From contig CM063294.1 of NCBI GenBank assembly GCA_032173965.1, positions 10,530,452-10,594,451 of the forward strand: a stretch of DNA of 64,000 nucleotides, written 5' to 3'. The stretch is from Sitta carolinensis. Lineage: Eukaryota > Chordata > Aves > Passeriformes > Sittidae. Position numbers and translations under genes: made by a program. The notes beneath the pieces are model-generated. The model was given only the letters and a program-made list of their open reading frames with translations, searched no databases and was not told the DNA's origin. Shown here piece after piece: positions 35,701 to 45,309 of this stretch; positions within the stretch are counted from its first letter, which is position 1, and the number at the start of each line of letters is the position of its first letter.

Positions 35701-36405
35701 CTACAGCAGGCTGCTCCAAGCCCCGTCTAGCCTGGCCTTGGACACTTCCAGAGATGGGGCAGCCACAGCTTCCCTGGACACCCTGTGCCTCTGCACCCAA
35801 GTGTCATTTCCCATCAAACTCAATCATTCCCGCCACACCCCGCTGTCACCCAAGCGCTTCCACCAGCCATCGCTCTGCTCACCCCAAACTCCCCGCAACT
35901 CCCCGCCTGGCCCGACCCCAACCCCCGAGCCGGCTCAGCATGAGCGCGGCCCTCGCACCCTCACACCCTTCCACCCTCACACCCTCCGCCCGCCCGGGGC
36001 CGCGCTGCCCGCGCCCTTACGGGGCATCCTGGTGAGGACATTGCGCGGTGCCCGCCGCCGCCGCGGCGCCGTTCCGCCCTCGGCCGCCTCCTGCTCGGGG
36101 CCCGCGTTGACCATGAGGCTGCGGAGGCGCTGGATGCGCTCGGGGTCGGCGGCGGGCCGGCCCCGGCGGGACGCGCGGGCGGTGGGCGCGGCGCGGCTGC
36201 CGCGCGGGCGGCGCAGGCCGCGCTGGAAGCTCTCGTACTCGGCGAGGTTGTTGAAGCAGGGCGCGGCGGGGAAGGGCAGCGGCGTGCGCGGCGAGTACAG
36301 CGCCAGCAGCGGGTCGAAGCGGCTGGAGCTCACGTCCAGGCGGCCGGGGCTGGGCGAGCGGCGGCGGGAGCCCCGCGGCTCCGCGCCCGCCTCGTCCTCC
36401 TCCAT
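29383..36405 (-). CDS. LSM11: LSM11 (U7 snRNP-specific Sm-like protein LSm11), complete; apparent 1-nt frameshift in exon 2
   Basis: Coding exons in transcript order are 36021-36405, 32013-32151, 31218-31301 and 29383-29766, all with consensus splice sites. LSm11 and LSm10 replace SmD2 and SmD1 in the U7 snRNP ring, which directs 3' cleavage of replication-dependent histone pre-mRNAs in the nucleus. The N-terminus carries the conserved [15 protein letters not shown] block, in the region known to recruit FLASH. It is followed by [25 protein letters not shown] and [10 protein letters not shown]. The Lsm fold is split: Sm1 across exons 2-3 ([16 protein letters not shown], then DETYRKPV) and the Sm2 part at the C-terminus ([26 protein letters not shown]), separated by a long Arg/Ser-rich insert. 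Expected length is about 330 aa against about 360 in human. As written, exon 2 is one base short, which would truncate the protein early in exon 3. Confidence 0.95.
29767..31217 (-). other. LSM11: LSM11 intron 3
   Basis: A 1.45-kb phase-0 intron. No repeat or additional exon was recognised. Confidence 0.85.
31218..31301 (-). CDS. LSM11: LSM11 exon 3
   Basis: Exactly 28 codons, phase 0 on both sides, with acceptor TTTTTTTAG and donor GTAGGT. It encodes [18 protein letters not shown] and continues to LSLTR, matching the Sm1 end of the family. Confidence 0.94.
32013..32151 (-). CDS. LSM11: LSM11 exon 2 (Sm1 motif), 1 nt short
   Basis: The acceptor is TGTTCTAG and the donor GTAATT. It begins HEGSPLG in the exon-1 frame but continues with [19 protein letters not shown] in the next frame. 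The shift lies at a run of four G (+ strand cccc, 32129-32132) where five are needed. Length is 139 nt; 140 would keep phase with exon 3. Confidence 0.93.
32195..32505 (-). mobile_element. CR1 LINE 3' fragment in LSM11 intron 1
   Basis: Reverse-complement CR1 3' end: agaatggcctaagttggaaa, cagcctggccttgaatactt, ccagggttggggcagccaaa, tttaatatcttatctaaacc and cagtttgaagccattcctgc. It starts only about 45 bp upstream of LSM11 exon 2. Confidence 0.92.
35618..35835 (-). mobile_element. CR1 LINE 3' fragment in LSM11 intron 1
   Basis: Reverse-complement CR1 3' end: agaatcacggaatgcctgcg, gggacaccttccactacag, gcctggccttggacacttcc, agagatggggcagccacagc. The 5' part is cut off. Confidence 0.9.
36021..36405 (-). 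CDS. LSM11: LSM11 exon 1 (start codon)
   Basis: The ATG is at 36405-36403 and the protein starts [16 protein letters not shown]. The donor GTAAGG follows ATGCCCC. The exon holds 128 codons plus 1 nt. The start was chosen because upstream sequence is only promoter repeat and family members begin MEE/MEER. Confidence 0.94.
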
Positions 36406-36484
36406 GGCGGGCTGCGGGCGGGCGCGCCGCCCAGCGCCGCCGCCAGGGAGCGCTGCCGCGCAGCGCCGCGGGCCTGAGGGCGGA

Positions 36485-37070
36485 GCGGCCGCCGTGGGCG
36501 GGAGAGGCCCGGGAGCGGCCCGGGAGAGGCCCGGGAGCGGCTCGGGAGAGGCTCGGGAGCGGCCGCCATGGGCGGGAGCGGCCCGGGAGAGGCTCGGGAG
36601 AGGCTCGAGAGCGGCCGCCATGGGCGGGAGCGGCCGGGAGAGGCTCGGGAGAGGCTCGAGAGCGGCCGCCATGGGCGGGAGCGGCCGGGAGAGGCCCGGG
36701 AGCGGCTCGGGAGAGGCTCGAGAGCGGGCCGCCATGGGCGGGAGCGGCCCGGGAGCGGCTCGGGAGAGGCTCGAGAGCGGCCGCCGTGGGCGGGAGCGGC
36801 CGGGAGAGGCCCGGGAGCGGCTCGGGAGAGGCTCGAGAGCGGCCGCCGTGGGCGGGGAGCGGCCCGGGAGCGGCTCGGGAGAGGCTCGAGAGCGGCCCGG
36901 GGTGGGCGGGAGCGGCCGGGAGCGGCTCGGGAGAGGCCCGGGAGCGGCTCGGGAGAGGCTCGAGAGCGGCCGCCATGGGCGGGAGCGGCCCGGGAGAGGC
37001 CCGGGAGCGGCTCGGGAGAGGCTCGAGAGCGGCCGCCATGGGCGGGAGCGGCCCGGGAGAGGCCGGAGCG
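36485..37070 (+). repeat. GC-rich promoter minisatellite upstream of LSM11, about 10 units of 50-65 bp
   Basis: Each unit joins gcggccgccatgggcgggag to several copies of cgggagaggc, cgggagcggc and ctcgagagcg sub-repeats. Unit length varies with the number of sub-repeats. Most units hold a GC box, a NotI-like gcggccgc and, on the + strand, gccgccatggg; three units have gtg instead of atg. Open frames in all readings are repeat artefacts. Confidence 0.94.
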
Positions 37071-37254
37071 GCCGCCGGTAGCCGGGGGAACGCCGGCACC
37101 TCCCCGCTGCATTCGGCACCGGAGAGCGACCAGCTAACGCTGCAGAGACAGTGAAGGGTCTGGGGCATCTCTCTTTTATAGGAGACGCTGCGGGAGCTGG
37201 GCCCGCTTGTTCAAAAGACTCAAAGAGGGGTGTCGAAACGATGGGCGCCGAACA

Positions 37255-37500
37255 ACAGCGGTGACAAGATGAGGAGCAGTGTACTTAAACCAAACCACAA
37301 GAAATTTCACCTCAACGTGAGGGAAAGCTTCTTTACGCTGAGGGTGGCAGAACACTGGAGTGCTGCCCAGGGAGGACGTGTAGTCTCTCTCTGTCTCTGG
37401 AGACATCCCAGACCCACTGCACGTGTTCCTGGATAACCTGCTCCAGGGGTCCGGTTGGGCTGGATGATCTCCAGAAGTCCGTTCCAACCCTTACAAAGCG
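37255..37500 (+). mobile_element. CR1 LINE 3' fragment upstream of LSM11
   Basis: Sense-orientation CR1: agggaaagcttctttacgct, gagggtggcagaacactgga, tctggagacatcccagaccc, gttcctggataacctgctcc, ggctggatgatctccagaag and tccgttccaaccct. Confidence 0.9.
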
Positions 37501-39935
37501 CTTTTTTTTCAGTGATTATTTTCAGTTCCTGGTGCAACCCCCGCCCTGCAGCCCACTCTGGGGACCCTCCCTGGATCGGGGACCAAACCCCCTGAAGTGC
37601 CATGAAACACCACCTGGGCAACAGGCGGCTGCAAGGTAATTTGCAGTTTAATTTATAAAAGGATACACCGGGCAGTCATTTCACTGAGGAACAGCAAGGA
37701 AACACTCTTCTATAGGTTTTACTCTAATGATTCACCACCTCCATTAAATGTTTCACAACGGGTTCCCGCACCTTTAACGCTTCTTGTTACGGCAATACAT
37801 CAGCCATAGGTTGTTCACCACCTTCCGAAGGAACACCTCTGTGTTCACTGGGTCACAGCACAGGACTCCTGCAGCTACAGAAATACCTATGTGTTGTGTG
37901 TGCCGCCAACACCAGCCTGCTGCTTGAGCCTTGGGAATAGTTATTTTCCCTGCAGCTGGGGAGTCATGTACATGTACACTTTATGCATGAGGATACCACA
38001 GTGAGTTTCCTTCTCTAGCATTTATCTTAATACAAATTAAAGGCCATGGCTGTACAGATAATCCCTATCTTGGTTCCAAAGTCTGCATCTATCTGTGTAC
38101 AGCTATGTTGACTTATTCCATATTATTGTAAGAATGAGTTAAATAGAAAACACTATGACCTTATACAGACCTTTTTTATATACACACATAATGTACATAG
38201 ATAAAGATACTGTAGAATGTATCAGGCAGCCATAATATATAAAATTTAAAAAAACCTATATAATACTTTCCAAACACAAATCACAGCTGCCAAGTTATTT
38301 TTTAAATCTTTCATCTGTTACCAAGGTGAGTAAATCCAGCTGTTGCCATTTCTGGAACAGGTGCTTTGTATGTAATGTCCAAAGTCAGGCACCAAGCAGT
38401 AACACGGAATTTCAAAGTCAAGTAAATTATATTTGTGTTAGAAGATAAAAAACCATCAGAGAGAGAGGAAGTTCTTATGGGTAAATGATTGGTGCAATCA
38501 TTAATTCTGAGTAATTATCTCACCATCAAGCCACATCCTCTTCTAGGAATCATGCAGCTCATTCTAGAAACTAAAAATGAAATACATTCTCTCATTGCAT
38601 GTACTTAACCAGTACAGTGAAGTATGGGGGAAACCCTGTGCTATTATAAACTCACAGACTCACTGCTTAATCTTGGGGAGAACCTGCAAAGCTGAAGTTT
38701 ACATCAGCATCTGGTCAGGGTCCCAACTGCTGAGCATCTCTTTGTTAGCAACAACTGGCCCAGTCACTGTTCTGGGGTGCTTCTGAAACCAGCTTGGTTA
38801 GGAGCAGCAATAGCCATTATAGCTGTATTTCTACACAGAAATAGGTGATTTCCCTCAAATTCCATTTACACTGGGACAAGCCCTTATCCATTTGCAGAAA
38901 TATTTCTGCTCTGAGGGGTCAGTTTTGACAAAGGGTCTGAAGTGACAGTTAAACCAGAACAGAACTGTGCGTAGAGCAGGCAAGACACACTCCTCCCTTC
39001 CCTCTGACAAACATGGACTGGCAGCACTGCTCTGTCTGTGTCATTCCCAGGGAGGTCACAAAACAGCAGCACAAACTGTGGTTGGCTCCCTCTTTGCAGG
39101 CACTTGGAATGTTCTGCTATGTCGTGCTGTAATTTTTTAAAAAAATAAGCTATATTGTGCACAATAGGAGACAGATGAATTCCCAGGCCATGGAATATGA
39201 GGAAAGATGTCCATCCATGTCCTAACAGAATTCCAGCCTGTACAGTATCTTTATTATTAACTTCACTGTTTGGAACTGTCACCGCTTACAAGTCCCAGGA
39301 ATGAGAAAGGTCACATAATAAAACACAGCAAGGAAGGTACTATTATTTATATTTTTTAAAAGTATAAAAATCCTGTACATTTGACAAATACTTTTAAAAT
39401 CAACCATAGAAAACTGCTGGGCTACTCCATTGCATTTCAGTAAGAATCAGACATGAGGCAGTTGAACAGTTTGTCACTCATCTGATTAAACACGCCAGCC
39501 TTGAAATTAAATACTAAATGCCAATTATCCTGGTCCATCTCAGTTGAAAACAAAAATAATAATTTTCCGTTCAAATATGTGGGCTTTTTTATAGTTCAGC
39601 AGTTCAATAAAATACCTCATTGTTTAAATGCCATAGAAATACAGGAAATTTCTATATATTATCTTTACAAATACACATGTACAAGGCAGGAACAGTTAAT
39701 TCATGATGAGTTCTTAACATTCAAAATATAGTATGATTTTAGCTTTCCATATAGGCATATCCTTGTATGTCAGACAGCACCAGGGTCTTCTTTTTAGGCA
39801 GCAACAGTGCTGAACCCAACATAGTTGCTGAAGAAGGTTACAGGCCAAACTGTGCCAGCCACCACTCGTGTTCCTCACTTGCCAACAGCCTAAGCAGAGC
39901 AAAATGCAAACTACCAGTTATGCTCATCAGAAATA
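37501..39935 (-). other. THG1L 3' UTR (near part) and LSM11-THG1L intergenic DNA
   Basis: No exon was recognised. On the - strand AATAAA at 39255-39250 is a plausible THG1L poly(A) signal about 680 nt after the stop codon. The rest is AT-rich unique-looking sequence. Confidence 0.5.
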
Positions 39936-40097
39936 TCAACTATCCTCAGCCAGAATCTCGGGATATTCCTCCCAGAACTGGTCCCCAATGATGTCACAGT
40001 GCAGGGGAACAACTTTAGTCTTAGTCCGGGTCACTTCCACTTCTTTTTCTTCTTCTTCCTCTGGCAGTTTTATTTTTTTAGTGATGACTTCCTTAAC
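39936..40097 (-). CDS. THG1L: THG1L exon 6 with stop
   Basis: Acceptor TATTTTCAG. It encodes [20 protein letters not shown] and the conserved [20 protein letters not shown] end. An acidic EEEEE stretch stands where human has a shorter acidic run. Confidence 0.95.
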   Translation of the reverse strand, partial: VKEVITKKIKLPEEEEEKEVEVTRTKTKVVPLHCDIIGDQFWEEYPEILAEDS

Positions 40098-43000
40098 CTG
40101 AAAATACAGTTGACACATTAGCAAACATAAAAGGCTCCAGAGTGGATTCAAAAATTCTAATAAAAAAGAATTTAATAAAAATACACAGGACAGGAATTTC
40201 TCCCACTAAATCAATGATGCAATCATAGAATAATGAACATTTCCATGCTACCTTAAAGCAGAAAAGGACTAAGCCAACTATGAGCTGAGCTACCTTACGG
40301 AACAGAAGTTTGTCATTCCTTTGCCATGGATATATTTGGGACCTAATCCTGGAACGGCCTGGCTCCATTGATACACACATTGTCATCTGCTGATACATGT
40401 TTCCTCTCAATGGTCACAATTTGTATCTAAGCCACCCTTCAGAGACTGGTTTTCATATAATGCTTATAGAAACAGCTCTCAAAAACATCTCCAAAACAAT
40501 GAGTCATCTTACACATAATTATATGGCAAATATAGTTAATTAAAAAAAATATTTATTCCTAGACATACAGTGGAGACATATGTGGTGCTCTTACAGTGTA
40601 GTCTGTCTGCTCCAGTGTAACTATTTAAAATATGAGCCCAAAGCAAGTGGCAATACATTTTTTTTACCTTCTGCCATATTAGGACAGTTCCTTTTCTATA
40701 CATCAAAGGTTCATTGTTGTAGTTGATGTTGAATTCAGAAAATAAGATTTCATTCTTATCTCCAGCCAAAGTTCCCTGAGAGGAAAGGAAAAGAAAAATA
40801 CTCTTAGAGAAAACAAATTGTATCTCTAGGGTAGAGGAGGGGTGAATACTGGAACCAAGACAGACATATGTAAAGGCTTTTCACCTTTACATCACAAGGT
40901 TTAATTGCTTCTCTAACAGAGGAATTAATTCCAACTGCTAAATAAGTATTAAAACTGAGAGGGGTTTTATTACATTTTCAAGACATGGAATACAGTCAAC
41001 AAATTCCAGGAGAAAACAGGAATAATCTGCTAAAGTCTGCAGACAAAACACAACAGAAGGGACTGGCAATCAAAAGGACTTGAATTCTGCCACTGTTCCT
41101 CATGTGTTTGGATACTGAACATTTTATGACATTTCTAAGATTTCTGAAACTGCTAACTAAGAACTTAAAACCCTGGTAACACTTGACCAAAACTACATTA
41201 TTTGCTAGTGGTATTAACACCTGCACAATTGAAGAAGTTGTTGACTACACCCACGAAATTTTTACAGTAAGAACAGACAAGCCAGGGCTGCTGGGCAGGC
41301 AAGACAGGGCAATTCTCATGATTTAATTTTTAGTTGTAAAAAGCCATGGCTTCCACAGACTCTTACCCGGAGCCTCTCCTGTGCTTGCACTGGTGTCAAA
41401 CCACTTCTCTGCACAAGCATCCAGAACACTGTGTTATAAAGGTTATTAATATGGCCTAGAGAAAACACAGAAATGACTGTGAGGGAAATTATTTACCAAA
41501 TCTGAGTGACTGCTTAGGAAAAAACAGTTTTATTTCCAGAGCTGTATCCAAGAAACAGCCAAGAGGAATGGGGAATTAATATACTCAATTTCTAAAGAAG
41601 ATACACTGTCTATTGCACATTTTAAGGGTACTGCATATCATGACTAGAAGGCAAATTCCATAAGTGAAAAGGGCACAGCAGAGGCTGAGGGTGTTCATGT
41701 ATAATGTAAATTATTTTCATTTGACAACAGAGACTAGATACTGACAAAGGTCTAGAGACAAATCCAGTGGTCTGTTCTACCGTGGAATATTCAGCACTTT
41801 TGATTACTACCTGCTGTGAATTTGAATATTCACATCTCTTTATTAAAGATTACCTTGGCTATGCCAACTCTGAACATCAAAATTAATTTATTAATTCTAT
41901 TAGCAGTTCTAGTATTTCCTGTGCTGAACTCACTCTCAGGATGCAATAAATGCAGTTGTAGCCTGAACACTCCAAATTTGAGCCAGTACCCACACAAAGC
42001 CCAGAACAAGTGTAATATTATTGGAAACTACCATCCTACCTGCTGTCCTTTCACTGACAACTGTATATACAAATTACACTGTCAGAAATGACATTTCTGT
42101 TCAGAGGAAGTGAACTCAACTGCACAAATCTCTCTTTTCTAGGAACACTTACAATCTGCTTGCCTCCAGCTGAGGTAGTCCTTCAAATTCTGGTTGCTGG
42201 GATACAACACAATTCGTCCATCAAATCCTGGTGGGTACTGAAGCTGCTGGTCCTTAAAGTAATCCTTCCAATAGAACACGTAACTTGAGGAAAACTGGGA
42301 GACCACATGAGTCATGAACTTACTTGCAAACACAGAACAAGAGAAAAAAAGAAAGAAATACATGAGTGTGATTATATATCTGTGATTATCTGAGGTATCA
42401 GTAGTGATAACTCTAATGGAGAGCAGCATTTCTTAAATAATGGCCAAACAGATGAGGAACGGCACACAGACTTTTGAACAACAGAGATACTGAGAATTGT
42501 AACATTTCCTTAAGAGAATGTGTTTATAATGTTTTGATTGTTTATATAATAAGATGTTTATTTAACTTTTTTACAAGCTCTGTATTATTGAACATATTTT
42601 CCTGAAAGATCCCATGTAAAGAATCCACATGAAAAACTTGAACTAACTGCAGTGTAAACAGCAGCCCTCCTCCCAATCTCTGTGTGTAGGTAAAGGCAAA
42701 TCTGAAGAATTATAAAGAGATATTAAAAACAAGTTCACTTCAGTATCAAAGCAGCTGTTACCTTGCTCTTCTTTTGAACCACCTGCTCTTCTTTTTGAAA
42801 ACAAAACTATATTCATCACTCTGTCCATAAGCAATAGCAATATCCTCCAGTTCTTGCATCACTGTCTGAGCACACTTGGTCATCAGCTGCAGAGCACGGT
42901 CATCATTTGGCTTTTTGAACTCATGCTGCTCAGAAAACCTTCAAAGCAAAAATGATTGCATAAGAATCCCTTTAAAAGCTACTAAAAATGCTAACCCATT

Positions 43001-43899
43001 CATTTTCCTCATATTTGCTTTATATGAATATTGATTTCCAGTATCCTGTCAATATCGACAAAAGAATTCCCCCCAGGTATGAAAGGCAGGAACAAAAATC
43101 CTCATTATCCACTCTGGATAACCCATTCTCTTTCCCACCAGTATCTGCCCCTAACCAGTCTTTCAAAGCAGCTGGTTTATGTATTTTAATTGGAAATGGA
43201 TAACAAACACCACTTTCTGCAAACTCCCTTTCTCACAGGGCGTCTTAGTATTCAGTCCAATAAGGGCAACATTATCAATAAATTTGTCAAAACTCAAGAG
43301 CTTTACCAAAACCAGAGAAAATATCCCAGCAAGAACCTGTGTTATCCACCAGCCGAGGGAACTGTGCCTGTGCCCCATTCATCCCGGGGGAAGGTGAACG
43401 CCGCACAGACACTGACTCCAAACACCAATACACATCCCTGTAGAGCCGCTGCTGTACCCCGCAGCACACCCAAGGCACTGGAACCATTTCCCTACTGGGA
43501 CCATTCCCTACCCCTCGGCTCTGAAGCCGCCCGTAAGGACAGAATCCCGGGGGAACTCCGCGCCCTGCAGAGGCCGAGTGGGGGACACGAGGGTCTCTAA
43601 GCTCGCCCGGCAGGGCTCACCCGGGCCGGACGGGAACGGCCCAGCGCCACCCGGGCACCGCCCCGGCCCCTGCGCTCGGCACGGCGCTCTCAGCCCGCCC
43701 GGCCCTGCCCGCACCTGTGGAAGTTGCGGCCGTCCAGCCGCACCACGATCCAGCAGTTGGGCAGGACCGTGTCGTCCGCCTCGAAGTCCCGCACGTACTC
43801 GAACTTGCTCTTGGCCATGGCGAGGCCGCGGCGGCCGCGCAGGGAGCGGGGAGCGCAGGCGGCAGCGATGGCCGCGGCCGCCCGGCAGCAGCGCAGCAT
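39936..43899 (-). CDS. THG1L: THG1L (tRNA-His guanylyltransferase), complete, 296 aa
   Basis: Coding exons in transcript order are 43715-43899, 42762-42938, 42153-42322, 41367-41455, 40668-40775 and 39936-40097. All phases join and total 891 nt, giving 296 aa against 298 in human. The enzyme adds the G-1 residue to the 5' end of tRNA-His by 3'-5' polymerisation, needed for histidyl-tRNA synthetase recognition. Metal-binding acidic residues are present: Asp56 in [10 protein letters not shown] and Asp103/Glu104 in [10 protein letters not shown]. Conserved [62 protein letters not shown] and [12 protein letters not shown] follow. Residues 1-27 before [17 protein letters not shown] are Arg/Ala-rich without acids, like a mitochondrial presequence. 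Its promoter is shared head-to-head with SOX30. Confidence 0.97.
40668..40775 (-). CDS. THG1L: THG1L exon 5
   Basis: Exactly 36 codons, phase 0 on both sides. It encodes [19 protein letters not shown] and [17 protein letters not shown]. Confidence 0.95.
41367..41455 (-). CDS. THG1L: THG1L exon 4
   Basis: 89 nt, donor GTAAGA. It encodes [19 protein letters not shown] and [10 protein letters not shown]. Confidence 0.95.
42153..42322 (-). CDS. THG1L: THG1L exon 3
   Basis: 170 nt, acceptor TTTGCAAG and donor GTAAGT. It encodes [19 protein letters not shown] through [20 protein letters not shown]. Confidence 0.95.
42762..42938 (-). CDS. THG1L: THG1L exon 2 (catalytic GQSDEYSF)
   Basis: 177 nt, acceptor TTTGAAG and donor GTAACA. 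It encodes [19 protein letters not shown], then the catalytic [20 protein letters not shown] segment. Confidence 0.95.
43715..43899 (-). CDS. THG1L: THG1L exon 1
   Basis: The first ATG is at 43899-43897 and a second in-frame ATG at 43818 begins the conserved [14 protein letters not shown] chose the upstream ATG because mammalian THG1L also has an extension of about 29 residues before MAKSKF. The donor is GTGCGG, phase 2. Confidence 0.9.
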
Positions 43900-44163
43900 G
43901 ACCGGCGCGGAAGCGGAAGGAGCGCCGCCGAGCCCTTCTGGGCGGCCCCGAGCGGCGCTCCGTGCTGCCGGCCGAGGGCGGGCCGAGCCGGCGGGCGGAG
44001 CGCGGGGCGGCTCCGGCGGCGGTGCCCGCGGCGGCTGCGGGGCGCGGAGCCGGGGGCCCGTGCGCCCCGGTCCGAGCGCGCCGAGCAACGAGCACGGCAT
44101 GGGCGGGCGGGGCGGCCGCACCGGCGGGCGCGGGGCGGGGGCACAGCGCGACCGAGGCGGCGG

Positions 44164-44680
44164 GGCTGGGGCTCGGTGCGCGCCCCTAGGTTGCTGCGGG
44201 ACTGGGGCTCGGTGCGCGCCCCGCGGTTACCGGGGGACGCGGGCTCGGTGCGCGCCCGGCGGTTACCGGGGGACGCGGGCTCGGTGCGCGCCCCGCGGTT
44301 ACCGGGGGATGCGGGCTCGGTGCGCGCCCGGCGGTTACCGGGGGATGCGGGCTCGGTGCGCGCCCCGCGGTTGCTGGGGGGACTGGGGCTCGGTGCGCGC
44401 CCGGCGGTTACGCGGGGATGCGGGGCTCGGTGCGCGCCCCTAGGTTGCTGCGGGACTGGGGTCGGTGCGCGCCCGGCGGTTACCGGGGGATGCGGGCTCG
44501 GTGCGCGCCCCGCGGTTACCGGGGGACGCGGGCTCGGTGCGCGCCCCGCGCTTACCGGGGGGATGCGGGCTCGGTGCGCGCCCCGCGCTTACCGGGGGAT
44601 GCGGGCTCGGTGCGCGCCCGGCGGTTACCGGGGGATGCGGGCTCGGTGCGCGCCCCGCGGTTGCTGCGGGGAGCGTTGGC
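44164..44680 (+). repeat. 36-bp minisatellite in the THG1L/SOX30 promoter, about 14 copies
   Basis: The unit carries ggttaccgggggatgcgggc followed by tcggtgcgcgccccgc. The motif cggtgcgcgcc recurs 14 times at steps of 35-38 bp from 44174 to 44644. Variants swap ggttaccgggggatg for ggttgctgcgggactgg and ccccgc for ccggc. The array ends about 40 bp before the SOX30 ATG. Confidence 0.96.
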
Positions 44681-44717
44681 GCAACGGTGGCGGCGGCCGA
44701 GGAGCGGCGGCGCAGCG

Positions 44718-45309
44718 ATGGAGCGCAGGGTCAGGCCCTGCCGCTTCCCCGCCCGGGAGAGTCCCGCCTCGCCCCCCAGGCAGAGGAACGTCCTGGGCCC
44801 CCTCGGAGGGATGAAAGTCCAAGGGCAGGAGCACCCGAGCCAGCCCGGGCACAGCGAAGCAGCAGCGAAGAGCAGGTTCATCTCGGCTCCGGTGGCCGTT
44901 AAGAAAGAGCCCCCGAGTGATATCATGAGAGGAAGGGGTAGCGGTGGCCGCCAGAACGAGGAGGAGGTCCTGGAGCAAACTTGGGATAAGCCCTGGAGAA
45001 GAGCTGCCGTCCAAACGGAGCGACCCAACCTGGCTTATGAGGCCTTCCCAGCGAAGGTGGAGAAGAGCAATGCTCCGGCTGGATTCCTGTGCCAGCTTGG
45101 GAACCCTCCTCAAGATCAGAATATCCCGGTCTTGTTTCAGTCCTTACCTGCCAGGCCCCACGTACAGCTCCAAGGCTCTCTGCCCGTGCAGCTGACGCAT
45201 GTGACTCCAGGGCCGCTAAACCAAGTGTCAGTTCAATTGCAGCCTCAACTGCAGCTGCCAAAGATTGAAACAAAAAACGTTTCCCTCACAGTCCTGCCCT
45301 CGGATTCAG
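44718..45309 (+). CDS. SOX30: SOX30 exon 1 (N-terminal region)
   Basis: Begins [20 protein letters not shown] (human SOX30 also begins MER). It ends SLTVLPSDS with donor gtatta, phase 1. The N-terminal half is weakly conserved; the last 30 residues are well conserved. Confidence 0.85.

Larger units (their letters stand above)
32152..36020 (-). other. LSM11: LSM11 intron 1
   Basis: A 3.9-kb phase-1 intron. It holds two CR1 fragments (see 32195 and 35618) and otherwise nothing recognised. The short open frames have no similarity I know. Confidence 0.85.
35900..37130 (-). promoter_or_regulatory. LSM11: LSM11 CpG island and promoter
   Basis: A GC- and CpG-rich interval covers LSM11 exon 1 and about 700 bp upstream. 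Upstream of the ATG it is made almost wholly of the tandem repeat at 36485-37070, with many GC boxes (gggcggga on +). No TATA box is seen. The exact start site is unknown. Confidence 0.75.
43590..44800. promoter_or_regulatory. Bidirectional CpG-island promoter of THG1L (-) and SOX30 (+)
   Basis: The start codons face away from each other, 818 bp apart (43899 and 44718), within one CpG-rich block. The interval contains GC boxes near THG1L (gggcggggcggc at about 44102) and the 36-bp tandem repeat filling the SOX30 side. No TATA box is seen. Head-to-head layout is read directly; shared regulation is inferred. Confidence 0.75.

Noticed and set aside
35681..37168. Open frames of 260-470 codons on both strands around LSM11 exon 1
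   Set aside because: They are repeat and GC-composition artefacts. Only the part from 36405 down to 36021 on the - strand matches LSM11.
43717..44814. 365-codon + strand open frame antisense to THG1L exon 1 and through the 36-bp repeat
   Set aside because: It is antisense to a conserved exon and then runs through repeat in a frame other than SOX30.
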